DNA of 64,000 nucleotides from Ectopseudomonas chengduensis. GTDB taxonomy: Bacteria > Pseudomonadota > Gammaproteobacteria > Pseudomonadales > Pseudomonadaceae. Where the stretch lies: positions 434,001 through 498,000 of the forward strand of contig NZ_JACFYZ010000001.1 in assembly GCF_015712065.1 (NCBI RefSeq), written 5' to 3'. The notes under the pieces are model-generated. The model was not told the origin of the DNA, ran no database searches, and was given only the letters and a program-made list of their open reading frames with translations. Of the stretch, positions 53,671-63,971 are shown piece after piece. Each line of letters begins with the position of its first letter. The stretch's first letter is position 1. The translations under genes and the position numbers were made by a program.

Positions 53671-54030
53671 TCGTAGGAGCCCCACCTCGGGGCGAAGCGT
53701 TTTGGGGCCGCGCCACCTGGTTCGCGGCGGGGCGCCGCTCCTACACATGCGGGCATTTGTGCTTTTCGTAGGAGCCCCGCCCCGGGGCGAAGCGTTTTGG
53801 GGCCGCGCCGCCTGGTTCGCGGCGGGGCGCCGCTCCTACACATGCGGGCATTTGTGCTTTTCGTAGGAGCCCCGCCCCGGGGCGAAGCTTTTTGGGGCCG
53901 CGCCGCCTGGTTTGCGGCGGGGCGCCGCTCCTACACATGCGGGCATTTGTGCTTTTTGTAGGAGCCCCGCCCCGGGGCGAAGCTTTTCGAACCCGAGCCG
54001 AAGTGGTTCGCGTTGAGGCGCCGCTCCTAC
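53671..54030. repeat. Four tandem 95-bp units, each with inverted GTAGGAGC/GCTCCTAC ends
   Basis: Units start at 53671, 53766, 53861 and 53956, exactly 95 bases apart. Each begins TCGTAGGAGCCCC, contains GGGGCGAAGC and TTTTGGGGCC, and has the inverted end GCGCCGCTCCTAC followed by a linker CACATGCGGGCATTTGTGC. The first three are almost identical; the fourth is diverged after about 35 bases and lacks the linker. Long open frames through the array are a by-product of its 95-bp GC-rich periodicity, not genes. Confidence 0.95.
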
Positions 54031-54042
54031 GGAGGCTATCGG

Positions 54043-54570
54043 CTAGGCCGAGCGACGGCTGCGCAGGCTCTGCTCGTATTGCGCACGATAGAGTTTGGCG
54101 AAGCCATGCAGTACCGGCATCACCACGGCCCAGACCAGCGCGAAGATCGCCAGGGTTGGCCAGGTACCCAGTGGCAGCGCGACGCCGGCAATCTTGGCGC
54201 CGCCGTAGTAGGACAGCGGTGCGGCAATCGCGCCAAGCAGGCTGGCTCGCCACCAGGGCTGGGCAGTCCAGGCCAGGCAGTGATTGAGCGTGCTGGCCAG
54301 TAGCAGCCAGAGCAGGGCCAGCCACAGGGGGATCAGCTGGCGCTCCTCGCCGAAATCGAACACGCCGAGGTTGAGCAGAAAACTGTCCAGCGCACTGCCG
54401 GCAAGAAACACGCTGAGCAGCAGCTTGCCTTCGGCCGCCCAACTGCTGACCCACAGCAGGTGCACGCCAATGATCACTGCCACCACCAGCAGCCAGGGGC
54501 TGTCGCCAGCAAAGACGCAGACCAGCCAGCCGAGCTGGAACAGGAGGGCATTGGCGATCAGCTTAGGCAT
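54043..54570 (-). CDS. DUF2878 family membrane protein
   Basis: 175 residues with five or six transmembrane segments (for example LLFQLGWLVCVFAG, LLVVAVIIGVHLLWV, LALLWLLLASTLNHCLAW). Last gene of the photolyase operon: the start overlaps the methyltransferase stop by 8 bases. DUF2878 proteins are of unknown function and usually sit beside CFA-type methyltransferases and DUF1365, suggesting a role with modified membrane lipids. The 3' end abuts the tandem repeats. Confidence 0.88.
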   Translation of the reverse strand: MPKLIANALLFQLGWLVCVFAGDSPWLLVVAVIIGVHLLWVSSWAAEGKLLLSVFLAGSALDSFLLNLGVFDFGEERQLIPLWLALLWLLLASTLNHCLAWTAQPWWRASLLGAIAAPLSYYGGAKIAGVALPLGTWPTLAIFALVWAVVMPVLHGFAKLYRAQYEQSLRSRRSA

Positions 54571-55837
54571 CGAAGTTTCCTAACAGAGGCGCAGGGCGTG
54601 CGGCCGGTTTGGCCAGCAGCAATTGCGCGGTGCCAATGGTGCGTTCGAGGAAGCCGCCTTCGCAATAGCAGAGGTAGAACTCCCACAGGCGATAGAAGTA
54701 ATCGTCGTAGCCCAACTGCTCCAGGCGCTGCCGCGCGTGACGCAGGTTGTCGTGCCACAGGCGCAGGGTACGCGCGTAGTGCAGGCCGAAATCTTCCATG
54801 TGATGCAGGTTGAAGTCGGTATGCCGGGTGACCACGTCGAGCATCTTCTGCACCGAGGGCAGGGCGCCGCCGGGGAAGATGTAGCGCTGGATGAAGTCCA
54901 CCGACTTGCAGGCCTGTTCGTAGCGTTGATCACGAATGGTGATGGCCTGCAGCAGCATCAGCCCGTCGGGCTTGAGCAGGCGCGCGCACTGCTCGAAATA
55001 GGTGGGCAGGAAGCGATGGCCGACGGCTTCGATCATCTCGATGGAGACCAGCTTGTCGTACTGGCCATCGAGGTCGCGGTAGTCCTCCAGCAGCAGGGTG
55101 ACGCGATCCTCCAGGCCCAGCTCGCGAATGCGTCGCTCGGTATGGGCGTGCTGCTCGCGCGACAAGGTGGTGGTGGTCACCCGGCAGCCGTAATGAGTGG
55201 CGGCGTAGATGGCCATGCTGCCCCAGCCGGTACCGATCTCCAGCAAGTGGTCCGTAGGCTGCAGTGCAAGTTTCTGGCAGATGCGCTGGAGCTTGTTGAG
55301 CTGCGCCTGTTCCAGGCTGTCGTCCTCGTTCGCGAACATGGCTGCCGAATACATCATGGTCGGGTCGAGGAATTGTTCGAACAGGTCATTGCCCAGGTCG
55401 TAGTGCGCGGCGATATTGCGGCGCGAGCCCTTGCGGGTGTTGCGATTGAGCCAGTGCAGGCCCTGGATCAGCGGCCGGCCGAGGCGCGCCAGGCCGCCTT
55501 CCATGGCGTCCAGCACGTCGAGGTTGGCGACGAAGATGCGGATCACCGCCGTCAGGTCCGGCGTGCTCCAGTAGCCATGGATGTAGGCCTCACCTGAGCC
55601 GATCGAGCCGTTACCCGCCACCAGGCCCCAGACTGCCGGGTCATGCACCGTGATCTCGGCGCGCAGGCTGGCCTGCGGGTTGCCGAAGTGCAGGCTGTCG
55701 CCCGCCTCGTGGATCACCAGCAGGCCGTGGTGCAGGTTCTGCAGCTGGCGTATCACGGCGCGCCGCAACAGACCGGCGCCAATGCCGTTGCCACTGCGTA
55801 CCAGACTTCTGGTGGGATTCAGGCTAGAGCTTTTCAT
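54563..55837 (-). CDS. CFA-type SAM-dependent lipid methyltransferase
   Basis: 424 residues. N-terminal lipid-binding domain, then the SAM motif LLEIGTGWGSMAIYAA near residue 200 and YDLGNDLFEQFLDPTMMYSAA, typical of cyclopropane fatty acid synthases. In light-regulated clusters of other proteobacteria a relative methylates unsaturated fatty acids in furan fatty acid synthesis (UfaM-like), so the product may not be a cyclopropane ring. Overlaps the DUF1365 gene by 14 bases. Confidence 0.9.
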   Translation of the reverse strand: MKSSSLNPTRSLVRSGNGIGAGLLRRAVIRQLQNLHHGLLVIHEAGDSLHFGNPQASLRAEITVHDPAVWGLVAGNGSIGSGEAYIHGYWSTPDLTAVIRIFVANLDVLDAMEGGLARLGRPLIQGLHWLNRNTRKGSRRNIAAHYDLGNDLFEQFLDPTMMYSAAMFANEDDSLEQAQLNKLQRICQKLALQPTDHLLEIGTGWGSMAIYAATHYGCRVTTTTLSREQHAHTERRIRELGLEDRVTLLLEDYRDLDGQYDKLVSIEMIEAVGHRFLPTYFEQCARLLKPDGLMLLQAITIRDQRYEQACKSVDFIQRYIFPGGALPSVQKMLDVVTRHTDFNLHHMEDFGLHYARTLRLWHDNLRHARQRLEQLGYDDYFYRLWEFYLCYCEGGFLERTIGTAQLLLAKPAARPAPLLGNFDA

Positions 55838-56624
55838 GGGGCATGTCCTTCACTTGCGGGCGGGCGACACGGAAGCTGCCTTCCGCGGGCTTGTGGTCGA
55901 AAATCGGGATGCGCTTGAACAGCAGGCGCATCGCCTGCCAGTAGATGGCGGCCAGGGTCTTGCCGGTCATCCAGGGGAAACTCAGCAGGTAGCGGTGCAG
56001 GCTGGCGCGGTCGAGGGCTTCGCGGTGCAGGCTGAGGCTGGCATCGAACATCTTGGTTTCGCCTTGCCAGTCGGCCATGTGCACGCCAAGGCGTTCGCCC
56101 ACGGCGCTGAAACTCATGCGGTATTCCAGCTCGCGTGGCAGGAAGGGCGAGACATGAAAGGCCTTGTCGACGCTGACTTGATGGCGGCCTTCGCCCTCTG
56201 CCGGCAGCACGTAGTGATAACGCTCACGCCACGGCGTATTGCTGACTTCACAGAGAATCGCCATCAGGCGCTGGTCGGCGTCATGGCAGTAAAAGATGCT
56301 CACCGGATTGAAGGCCAGACCCCAGCTGCGCGGCTGCGTCAGCACGCAGATGCGACCTTGCGGGCGTGTGCCCAGCGCCTGCTCCACGCGATCGCGCACC
56401 GCCTCATGCAGGGCCACGCCCTGGCGGGTGGACTCCGGCAGGTAGTCGCTCTCGCGAAAGGCGAATGGCGCCCAGCGGCCGGGGCCGGCCAGCTTTGACA
56501 GGGCGAACAACTGCGCCTGCTCGCTCAGGTCGAGATACAGCAGGCCCATGCGATAGCGAAAGGCATGGGCGCGCGGGGCGAAGCGTCGATGCTGCACCCA
56601 GCCGCTGTACAGGGCGCTGTGCAT
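55824..56624 (-). CDS. DUF1365 family protein
   Basis: 266 residues with conserved family segments HRRFAPRAHAFRYRMG near the N-terminus, FNPVSIFYCHD and KAFHVSPFLP. Function not established; it co-occurs with an FAD oxidase and a CFA-type methyltransferase. Start overlaps the FAD oxidase stop as TGATG. Confidence 0.9.
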   Translation of the reverse strand: MHSALYSGWVQHRRFAPRAHAFRYRMGLLYLDLSEQAQLFALSKLAGPGRWAPFAFRESDYLPESTRQGVALHEAVRDRVEQALGTRPQGRICVLTQPRSWGLAFNPVSIFYCHDADQRLMAILCEVSNTPWRERYHYVLPAEGEGRHQVSVDKAFHVSPFLPRELEYRMSFSAVGERLGVHMADWQGETKMFDASLSLHREALDRASLHRYLLSFPWMTGKTLAAIYWQAMRLLFKRIPIFDHKPAEGSFRVARPQVKDMPHEKL

Positions 56625-57871
56625 CAGAGCGTCTCTCCGAAGGCACGGGCTACGCGCAGTGCGCTGACCACGCCGTCTTCATGGAAGCCGTTGGCCCAAT
56701 AGGCGCCGCAATAGTAGGTGTGCTGCGCGCCGAGCAACTCTTCCCAGCGTGCCTGGGCGGCGGTACCGGCCAGGCTGTACTGCGGGTGGGCGTACTGGAA
56801 GCGCGCGAGGATCTTGCTCGGGTCGATGGCGGCCGTCTGGTTGAGGCTGACGCAGAAGGTGGTAGCGCTGTCGATGCCCTGCAGGATGTTCATATCGTAG
56901 GTCACGGCTGCAGGCTGATCGCTTGGTCCGCCCAGGCGATAGTTCCAACTGGCCCAGGCCAGCTTGCGCTTGGGGAGCAGGCGCGTATCGGTATGCAGCA
57001 CCACATCGTTGTTGGCGTAGGGCAGGGCGCCAAGAATGTCCCGCTCCTGCTCGCTGGGCTGCTCGAGCAGGGCCAGGGCCTGGTCGCTATGGCAGGCGAA
57101 GATCACCTTGTCGAAGCGCTCGCTGCCGGCCGCGCTGTACAGGGTGACGCCATCCTGATCACGGACGACGCGGCTGACCGGGCAATTGAGGCGAATGCGC
57201 TCGGCGAAGCTTTCGGTCAAGGGCGCCACATAGCTGCGCGAGCCGCCTTCGATCACCTGCCAGGTCGGCCGGTCGCTGACCGAGAGCAGGCCGTGGTTCT
57301 TGCAGAAGCGCACGAAGAACTGCAGCGGGAAACCAAGCATGTCGGCCAGCGACATCGACCAGATGGCCGAGCCCATCGGCACAATGTAATGCTCGATGAA
57401 GCGGCGGCCATAGCCGTTGCTGTCGAGGTACTGGCCGAGCGTGGTGTCGGCGCTGATGCGGTTGTTGGCGAGGTCGTCCAGCGACTGGCGATTGAAACGC
57501 AGGATGTCGCGCAGCATGCCCCAGAACGCCGGCGACAGCAGGTTGCTGCGTTGGGCGAACAGGGTGTTGAGGTCGTGGCCGTTGTACTCCACGCCGGTGG
57601 CCGGGTCGCTGACCGAGAAGCTCATCTCGGTGGGCTTGAAGCCGACGCCGATCTGCTCCAGCAAGCGGATGAAATTGGGGTAGGTCCAGTCGTTGAAGAC
57701 GATGAAACCGGTATCGATGGCGTAGCTGCGCCCCTCCACCTGCACGTCGACGGTATGGGTGTGGCCGCCGATCCAGTCGCTGGCTTCGAACACCTGAATG
57801 TCGTGCTGGCGATTGAGCAGGTAGGCACAGGTCAGGCCGGCGATACCGCTGCCGACGATGGCGATTTTCAT
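56624..57871 (-). CDS. FAD-dependent amine-oxidase-like oxidoreductase
   Basis: 415 residues started at 57871 (MKIAIVGSGIAGLTCAY); ATGA overlap with the SDR gene supports it, and the long upstream in-frame extension lies within the SDR gene. Rossmann GSGIAG fingerprint at residues 7-12, FEASDWIGGHTHTV second FAD segment, and a C-terminal GAYWANGFHEDGV. Belongs to the flavin amine oxidase/desaturase-like superfamily. In this cluster it probably oxidises a fatty acyl chain before or after methylation (inference). Confidence 0.9.
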   Translation of the reverse strand: MKIAIVGSGIAGLTCAYLLNRQHDIQVFEASDWIGGHTHTVDVQVEGRSYAIDTGFIVFNDWTYPNFIRLLEQIGVGFKPTEMSFSVSDPATGVEYNGHDLNTLFAQRSNLLSPAFWGMLRDILRFNRQSLDDLANNRISADTTLGQYLDSNGYGRRFIEHYIVPMGSAIWSMSLADMLGFPLQFFVRFCKNHGLLSVSDRPTWQVIEGGSRSYVAPLTESFAERIRLNCPVSRVVRDQDGVTLYSAAGSERFDKVIFACHSDQALALLEQPSEQERDILGALPYANNDVVLHTDTRLLPKRKLAWASWNYRLGGPSDQPAAVTYDMNILQGIDSATTFCVSLNQTAAIDPSKILARFQYAHPQYSLAGTAAQARWEELLGAQHTYYCGAYWANGFHEDGVVSALRVARAFGETL

Positions 57872-58623
57872 GCGTTGTCCTCGTTGCGCGCCAGGCGGCG
57901 ACCTATGGCCAGTTGCAGGCTGCTGGGCAGGCTGCCGAGCAGTTTCAGCACGGCGATGAAGGGAGTGGGAAAGGCGATCTCGTGCGGGCGCTTGTCCAGA
58001 CGCTCGGCGATGTATCGCGCGGCGCGTTCGACCGGCCAGCGCATGGGCATCGGGAAGTCGTTCTTCTGCGTCAGCGGGGTGTCGACGAAGCCGGGGCTGA
58101 CCAGGGTGACGTCGATGCCCTCGCTGGCCAGGTCGATACGCAGTGTCTGCATCAGGTAACGCATGGCGGCCTTTGACGCACCATAAGCTTCGGCGCGCGG
58201 CAGCGGCATGAAGGTCACCGAGCTGCCAACGCCGACCAGGTGTGGGCGCTCGCCCTGGCGCAGCAGGGGCAGGGCGGCTTCGATGCAGTGGCTGGCGGAA
58301 AACAGGTTGGCGCTGACCACGCGTTCGATCATCGCCGCCTCGAACTGGCGCACATCGACGTATTCGCAGGTGCCGGCGTTGAGGATCACGCAATCCAGCG
58401 CGCCCCATTGTTGAGCGATGCGCTCGCCAATCGCGCGTACCTGCTCGGCGTCGGTCAGATCACCCGGGGCGACCAGAACCTGATCGCCATAGTGAGCAGC
58501 GAAGTCCTGCAGTGGGCCACTGCTACGCGCGCTCAGCGCCAGCTGATGGCCGGCCTTGAGCAATTCTTCGGCCAGTGCGGCGCCGATGCCGCTGCTGGCG
58601 CCAGTGAGCCAGATACGTTTCAT
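57868..58623 (-). CDS. SDR family NAD(P)-dependent oxidoreductase
   Basis: 251 residues: TGASSGIG near residue 7, NAG in ILNAGT, catalytic YGASK in EAYGASKAA. The basic C-terminus (GRRLARNEDNA) and the amphipathic preceding helix suggest membrane association. Overlaps both neighbours by four bases. Confidence 0.92.
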   Translation of the reverse strand: MKRIWLTGASSGIGAALAEELLKAGHQLALSARSSGPLQDFAAHYGDQVLVAPGDLTDAEQVRAIGERIAQQWGALDCVILNAGTCEYVDVRQFEAAMIERVVSANLFSASHCIEAALPLLRQGERPHLVGVGSSVTFMPLPRAEAYGASKAAMRYLMQTLRIDLASEGIDVTLVSPGFVDTPLTQKNDFPMPMRWPVERAARYIAERLDKRPHEIAFPTPFIAVLKLLGSLPSSLQLAIGRRLARNEDNA

Positions 58624-59042
58624 GCCAGCCTCCGTTTCAGCCAGGCGATCACGCTACCGAGCAGCGGCAGGTGTTCGTAGAGCAGTGCGCCGGCATCGAA
58701 ATAATCACGGTGTTGATAGACGCGCTCGCGCCAGAGCAGGTGCGAGCAGCCTTCGACGGCGATCTCGGCGCCGCCGCGCAGGCGCGGATGGCGATAGCGC
58801 ATGGTCCAGCGCAGGTAGCCTTCGCCTTCGGCGACCTGATCGAAGCCGTGAAATTCGAAATGCAGCGCTTCCACATTGGCGTACAGCTCGGCGAAATAGC
58901 GGCGTACCGCCGTCAGGCCGTGCACCTCATGCAGCGGGTCACGAAACAGCACGTCATCGCTGTACAGCTCGCCGAGCAGATCGAGGTTGTCCTTGTTCAG
59001 CGCGGCGAAGCGCTCGGCGAAGTCATGAAGAAATGCACTCAT
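58620..59042 (-). CDS. NTF2/SnoaL-like protein
   Basis: 140 residues. A helical N-terminus (FLHDFAERFAALNKDNLDLLGELYSDD) and cone-shaped beta-sheet pattern (VLFRDPLHEVHGLTAVRRYF) fit the SnoaL-like fold. A binding pocket is likely; no enzymatic function is known. It overlaps both neighbours by four bases in the photolyase operon. Confidence 0.87.
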   Translation of the reverse strand: MSAFLHDFAERFAALNKDNLDLLGELYSDDVLFRDPLHEVHGLTAVRRYFAELYANVEALHFEFHGFDQVAEGEGYLRWTMRYRHPRLRGGAEIAVEGCSHLLWRERVYQHRDYFDAGALLYEHLPLLGSVIAWLKRRLA

Positions 59043-60475
59043 GCCGGAACCTCCCGCGCAGACAGGTTCTTGAACGCCGCCAACGCGCGTTCACGCGAGC
59101 GCGACAGATCGACGATCGGGCGTGGATAACCGGCGGGCGCGAACAAGTCGCCCAGTGCGGATGGGTCATGAATGTCGCGCTTGTTCAGCCCGGCCAGCTC
59201 TGGCACCCACTGGCGAATGAACTGGCCTTCGGGATCGAACTTCTGCGACTGGCTGATCGGGTTGAAAATGCGGAAGTACGGCGCTGCATCGGTGCCAGTG
59301 GAGGCGCTCCATTGCCAGCCGCCGTTGTTCGCCGCCAGGTCGCCATCGATCAGGTGACGCATGAAGAAGCGCTCGCCCTCGCGCCAGTCGATCAGCAGAT
59401 TCTTGGTCAGGAACATGGCGACGATCATGCGCAGGCGGTTGTGCATCCAGCCGGTTTCCAGCAGTTGGCGCATGGCCGCATCGATGATCGGCAGGCCGGT
59501 GCGGCCCTCTTGCCAGGCGGCCAGGTCTTCCGGGGCGTGGCGCCATGGCACCGCCTCGGTTTCCAGGCGGAAGGCACGGTGGCGCGATACCCGTGGGTAG
59601 CCGACCAGGGTGTGCTTGTAGAACTCACGCCAGAGCAGCTCGTTGATCCAGGTGACGACGCCTGGGTTGCCACTGTCGAACTCGCCCTGATTGGCCGCGA
59701 GCGCGGCATGCAGGCATTGGCGCGGCGATACGACGCCGGCGGCCAGGTAGGCTGATAACTGGCTGGTGCCAGGCTTGGCGGGGAAGTCGCGTTCGTCCTT
59801 GTAGTAGGTGACCTGCTCGTCGCTAAAGCGCTGCAGGCGCTGCAGGGCAGCCTCCTCTCCGGCGGGCCAGAGCAGGCGCAGGCTGGCGCTGGGTGTGGCG
59901 AAACCTTCTGTGGTTTCGGGTATCGCCTCACTGTCGATGGCCAGCGGCGTTTGCGCCTTCGGTGGGGTGATCAATGCCGGCAGGGCCGTGTGCAGGCGCT
60001 CGTAGCACACCTTGCGGAACTGGCTGTAGACCTGGAAGTAGCCGCCGGAGCGGGTCAGTACGCTGCCAGGTTTGAACAACAGCTGATCGAGGTGGCTGTG
60101 CCAGGCGATGGCCTGCTGGCCGAGGTAGGCGCAGACCTGCTGATCGCGCAGGCTTTCGTTGACGCCGTACTCCTCGTTGACGTGCACGGCGCTGATGTCG
60201 TGTTCATGGCAGACCTCGGCGACCTGCACCGGCGCTTCGCTCCAGTCTTGGCAGTGGCGTACCAGCAGCGGCACATTGAGCGCCGCCAAGGCCTTGCTCA
60301 GCTCCGCCAGGTTGCGCAGCCAGAAGTCCACCTTGCTCGCGGCATCGTCATGGCGCTGCCACTGGCCGGGCGTGACGAGATACAGGGCGATGGTCGCGCC
60401 GCTGCTCATGGCGCGGCTCAGGGCGGTGTTGTCCTGGGTGCGCAGGTCGCTGCGAAACCACATCAGTTGCTGCAT
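59039..60475 (-). CDS. phrB: Deoxyribodipyrimidine photolyase (class I CPD)
   Basis: 478 residues. N-terminal antenna domain MWFRSDLRTQDNTALS; C-terminal FAD domain with ELLWREFYKHTLVGYP, DAAMRQLLETGWMHNRLRMIVAMFL and NGGWQWSASTGTDAAPYFRIFNP (positions about 245-410). Uses blue light and FADH- to split cyclobutane pyrimidine dimers in DNA. Its start overlaps the regulator gene stop, tying photorepair to the LitR-like regulator. Confidence 0.96.
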   Translation of the reverse strand: MQQLMWFRSDLRTQDNTALSRAMSSGATIALYLVTPGQWQRHDDAASKVDFWLRNLAELSKALAALNVPLLVRHCQDWSEAPVQVAEVCHEHDISAVHVNEEYGVNESLRDQQVCAYLGQQAIAWHSHLDQLLFKPGSVLTRSGGYFQVYSQFRKVCYERLHTALPALITPPKAQTPLAIDSEAIPETTEGFATPSASLRLLWPAGEEAALQRLQRFSDEQVTYYKDERDFPAKPGTSQLSAYLAAGVVSPRQCLHAALAANQGEFDSGNPGVVTWINELLWREFYKHTLVGYPRVSRHRAFRLETEAVPWRHAPEDLAAWQEGRTGLPIIDAAMRQLLETGWMHNRLRMIVAMFLTKNLLIDWREGERFFMRHLIDGDLAANNGGWQWSASTGTDAAPYFRIFNPISQSQKFDPEGQFIRQWVPELAGLNKRDIHDPSALGDLFAPAGYPRPIVDLSRSRERALAAFKNLSAREVPA

Positions 60476-61419
60476 GGGGTTACCTCTTGGGGGCCGAGCA
60501 AGCCATGGCGCAGCAGCCAGGCGTGCGCGGCGAGCGGGTCGCTGGCCGACTCCAGGTCAGTCAGCGAGTCGCGGTGAATGTGAGCGGCGGGGCCGGCGAG
60601 CAGCAGCGGCACCGGGCATTGTTCGGCCAGACGGGGTAACTGGCGGCGTACCAGGGCGCCGTCCAGCGCTTCTTCGGCGTACAGCAGCACGGCGCGCGGG
60701 GCGATGTGCTCCAGCGCCGTCAGCAGTTCATTGGGCGGCAGCGGCCAATCGAAGACCTCCACCGGACAATCGCTGGCGCTGGCCAGCCAGGCGCACAGCC
60801 ACAGGCCCGGCTCCATTGGCGCTTCACCGAGGTTGATCAGCAGCAATGGCGCGCCGCCGACCTGGCGATTGCAGTGATAGGTGCGCGTGGCCAGCTTGCT
60901 GCGCAGCCAGGAGAGGAAGAACACCTGCTCGGCGCGTGCGCCGAACTGGCCTTGCCAGCGCTGGCGCAGATCACCGAGCAGCGGCCACAGCAGTTGTTCG
61001 ACCAGGGTGCTGGCCGGGTAGAGCGCCAGTGCCGAGTTGAAGCGATCATCCAGGCGTCGCTCGTTGAACTGAACGATGCAGCCGAGCAGCTCGTTGCGCT
61101 GACGTGACCAGTTGTCGGTGTGGGTTGCTTGCGGCACCTGCTCGTGGTCGAGCAGCGCCTTGACCTGGCCGACGGCAACGCCGCGAGCCAGCCAGGCGAG
61201 AATGGCGTTGATGCGTGCGAGATTGGCTGGTGAATAGAGGCGGTGTCCCTTGGGTGTGCGGTAGGGCACGATCAGCCCGTAGCGGCGCTCCCAGGCGCGC
61301 AGGGTCACGGCGTTGATGCCGGTGCTGCGGGCCACCTCGCGGATTGGCAGGTAGCCCTCGTCGAGCGCCTGGCGGTAGTCGTGGCCGGTTTCTTCTTCGG
61401 CGATGGTTTCGCTGGTCAT
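60463..61419 (-). CDS. MerR-family regulator, class II LitR-like
   Basis: 318 residues. N-terminal MerR winged helix with IREVARSTGINAVTLRAWERRYG (positions 26-48), then a helical domain and a C-terminal Rossmann-like region resembling the cobalamin-binding part of CarH/LitR. The DxHxxG cobalamin lower-ligand motif is absent, as in the class II LitR (PplR) proteins of P. putida, which respond to light through a separate LOV protein. It sits in the operon it probably controls, and three matching operators lie at 62395, 62445 and 63819. Confidence 0.88.
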   Translation of the reverse strand: MTSETIAEEETGHDYRQALDEGYLPIREVARSTGINAVTLRAWERRYGLIVPYRTPKGHRLYSPANLARINAILAWLARGVAVGQVKALLDHEQVPQATHTDNWSRQRNELLGCIVQFNERRLDDRFNSALALYPASTLVEQLLWPLLGDLRQRWQGQFGARAEQVFFLSWLRSKLATRTYHCNRQVGGAPLLLINLGEAPMEPGLWLCAWLASASDCPVEVFDWPLPPNELLTALEHIAPRAVLLYAEEALDGALVRRQLPRLAEQCPVPLLLAGPAAHIHRDSLTDLESASDPLAAHAWLLRHGLLGPQEVTPCSN

Positions 61420-61423
61420 GGCA

Positions 61424-62374
61424 TCACAACGCGTTGCGCAGGCTGAGTGGCTCGGGGTGCGGCTGCAGGTACGCCTGCCCGGCGATATAGCGATCCGGGT
61501 GACGGCGGAAGTGGTGCTTGAGCAGCGTCAGGGGTACCACCAGCGGCACGATGCCCTCGCGGTATTGACCGATCAGTTGCTGCATCTCCTGCTTGTCCTC
61601 AGGGCTCAGCCTGCGTTTGAGGTAGCCGCTCAGGTGCTGCAGCACGTTGCTGTGGGTGCCACGGGTGGCGCATTTCTTCAGCGCGCTCATCAGTTCGCTG
61701 AAATAGCGCGGCGCCAGCTCGCCCAGATCGTGCTGGCTCAGGTCGCCGAGCATGCGCCCGAGCGTCTTGTAGCGCACCGGGTCGGTGGCCATCAGCAGGT
61801 ACTTGTAGCGCGAGTGGAAGGCGATCAGCGCGCGACGCGTCAGGCCTTGCTGCAACAGACGTTGCCATTCAGCGTGGGCATAGACGCGGGTGATGAAGTT
61901 CTCTCGCAGCACCGGATCATTGAGGCGGCCGTCTTCTTCCACCGGCAGATCCGGATGCCGCGCGCAGAAGGCAGCAGCGAAGATGCCGCGCCCCGGCTCG
62001 CTCGGGCGTCCGCCTTCCTGATACACCTTGACCCGCTCCAGGCCGCAGGAGGGTGACTGCTGCATGAAGATGTAGCCGCTGATGCCCTGCAGTTCAGTGG
62101 CCATACGTTCGCCGTAGGCGGCAAGGGCGTCGGTAACGTCTCGCGAGCGGTCGACGGTGCCGACGGCGCGTGGTGCTTGTGGGTCGCCGACCAGGCGAAT
62201 CGGCTCCCGAGGGATCGACATGCCGATGCCGACTTCGGGACAGACCGGGATGAAATCGAAGTGTTCGGTCAGGCTGCGGCTGCACAGGCGTGACAGCTTG
62301 TGGCCGCCGTTGTAGCGGACTTCGGCGCCCAGCAGGCAGGCGCTGATGCCCAGTTTGGCTTTGCTCGCTTGCAT
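61424..62374 (-). CDS. DUF523-DUF1722 (YbgA-like) protein
   Basis: 316 residues. N-terminal DUF523 part with GISACLLGAEVRYNGGHK, PVCPEVGIGM and QQSPSCGLERV (cysteines that may bind a metal), C-terminal DUF1722/YbgA part from about residue 185. First gene of the photolyase operon; homologues beside photolyase genes are common and one branch has been linked to tRNA modification, but the role here is unknown. The regulator start lies four bases after the stop. Confidence 0.9.
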   Translation of the reverse strand: MQASKAKLGISACLLGAEVRYNGGHKLSRLCSRSLTEHFDFIPVCPEVGIGMSIPREPIRLVGDPQAPRAVGTVDRSRDVTDALAAYGERMATELQGISGYIFMQQSPSCGLERVKVYQEGGRPSEPGRGIFAAAFCARHPDLPVEEDGRLNDPVLRENFITRVYAHAEWQRLLQQGLTRRALIAFHSRYKYLLMATDPVRYKTLGRMLGDLSQHDLGELAPRYFSELMSALKKCATRGTHSNVLQHLSGYLKRRLSPEDKQEMQQLIGQYREGIVPLVVPLTLLKHHFRRHPDRYIAGQAYLQPHPEPLSLRNAL

Positions 62375-62394
62375 AACCTGACCTCATTAGACCT

Positions 62395-62418
62395 TGTACA
62401 TGAAGTAATCCATGTACA
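62395..62418. promoter_or_regulatory. LitR-type operator A
   Basis: TGTACA-N12-TGTACA, an exact palindromic pair lying just downstream of the predicted transcription start of the photolyase operon. Confidence 0.78.
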
Positions 62419-62428
62419 ACTTGTGTCT

Positions 62429-62456
62429 ATCATAGGTGCGCAGTTATACAAGTCAA
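62429..62456 (-). promoter_or_regulatory. Sigma-70 promoter of the photolyase operon
   Basis: Minus strand: -35 TTGACT (62451-62456), 16-base spacer, -10 TATGAT (62429-62434). The -35 lies within operator B, so binding would block RNA polymerase. Confidence 0.78.
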
Positions 62457-62468
62457 ATACTTTGTATA
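62445..62468. promoter_or_regulatory. LitR-type operator B
   Basis: TATACA-N12-TGTATA overlapping the -35 of the photolyase operon promoter. The half-sites match the T(G/A)TACA-N12-TGTA(C/T)A pattern that I recall for the P. putida class II LitR proteins. Confidence 0.78.
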
Positions 62469-62541
62469 GGTTTGGTATTGGTTTTGCTGTGCAGGCAGGC
62501 GGCGTCAGCCGAGGGTGCTGCCGCCAGGTATCACGGGAGGG

Positions 62542-63842
<1,301 letters not shown>

Positions 63843-63971
63843 GATGTCGCCGAAAGTGGCGCTCCCTTGCTTTAGGTTTAGGACAAACACGGCAATCAAT
63901 AAAGGCACGTGTGCGCGTCATGAACCAGACTAAAGGTGAAGTTTCTTCCATTGCCATGCGAGGACGATGCC

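Noticed and set aside
53741..54454. Open frame through the 95-bp repeats encoding a repetitive SPRGGAPTKS-type protein
   Set aside because: Created by reading the tandem repeats; the phase is broken at the DUF2878 gene and there is no start signal.
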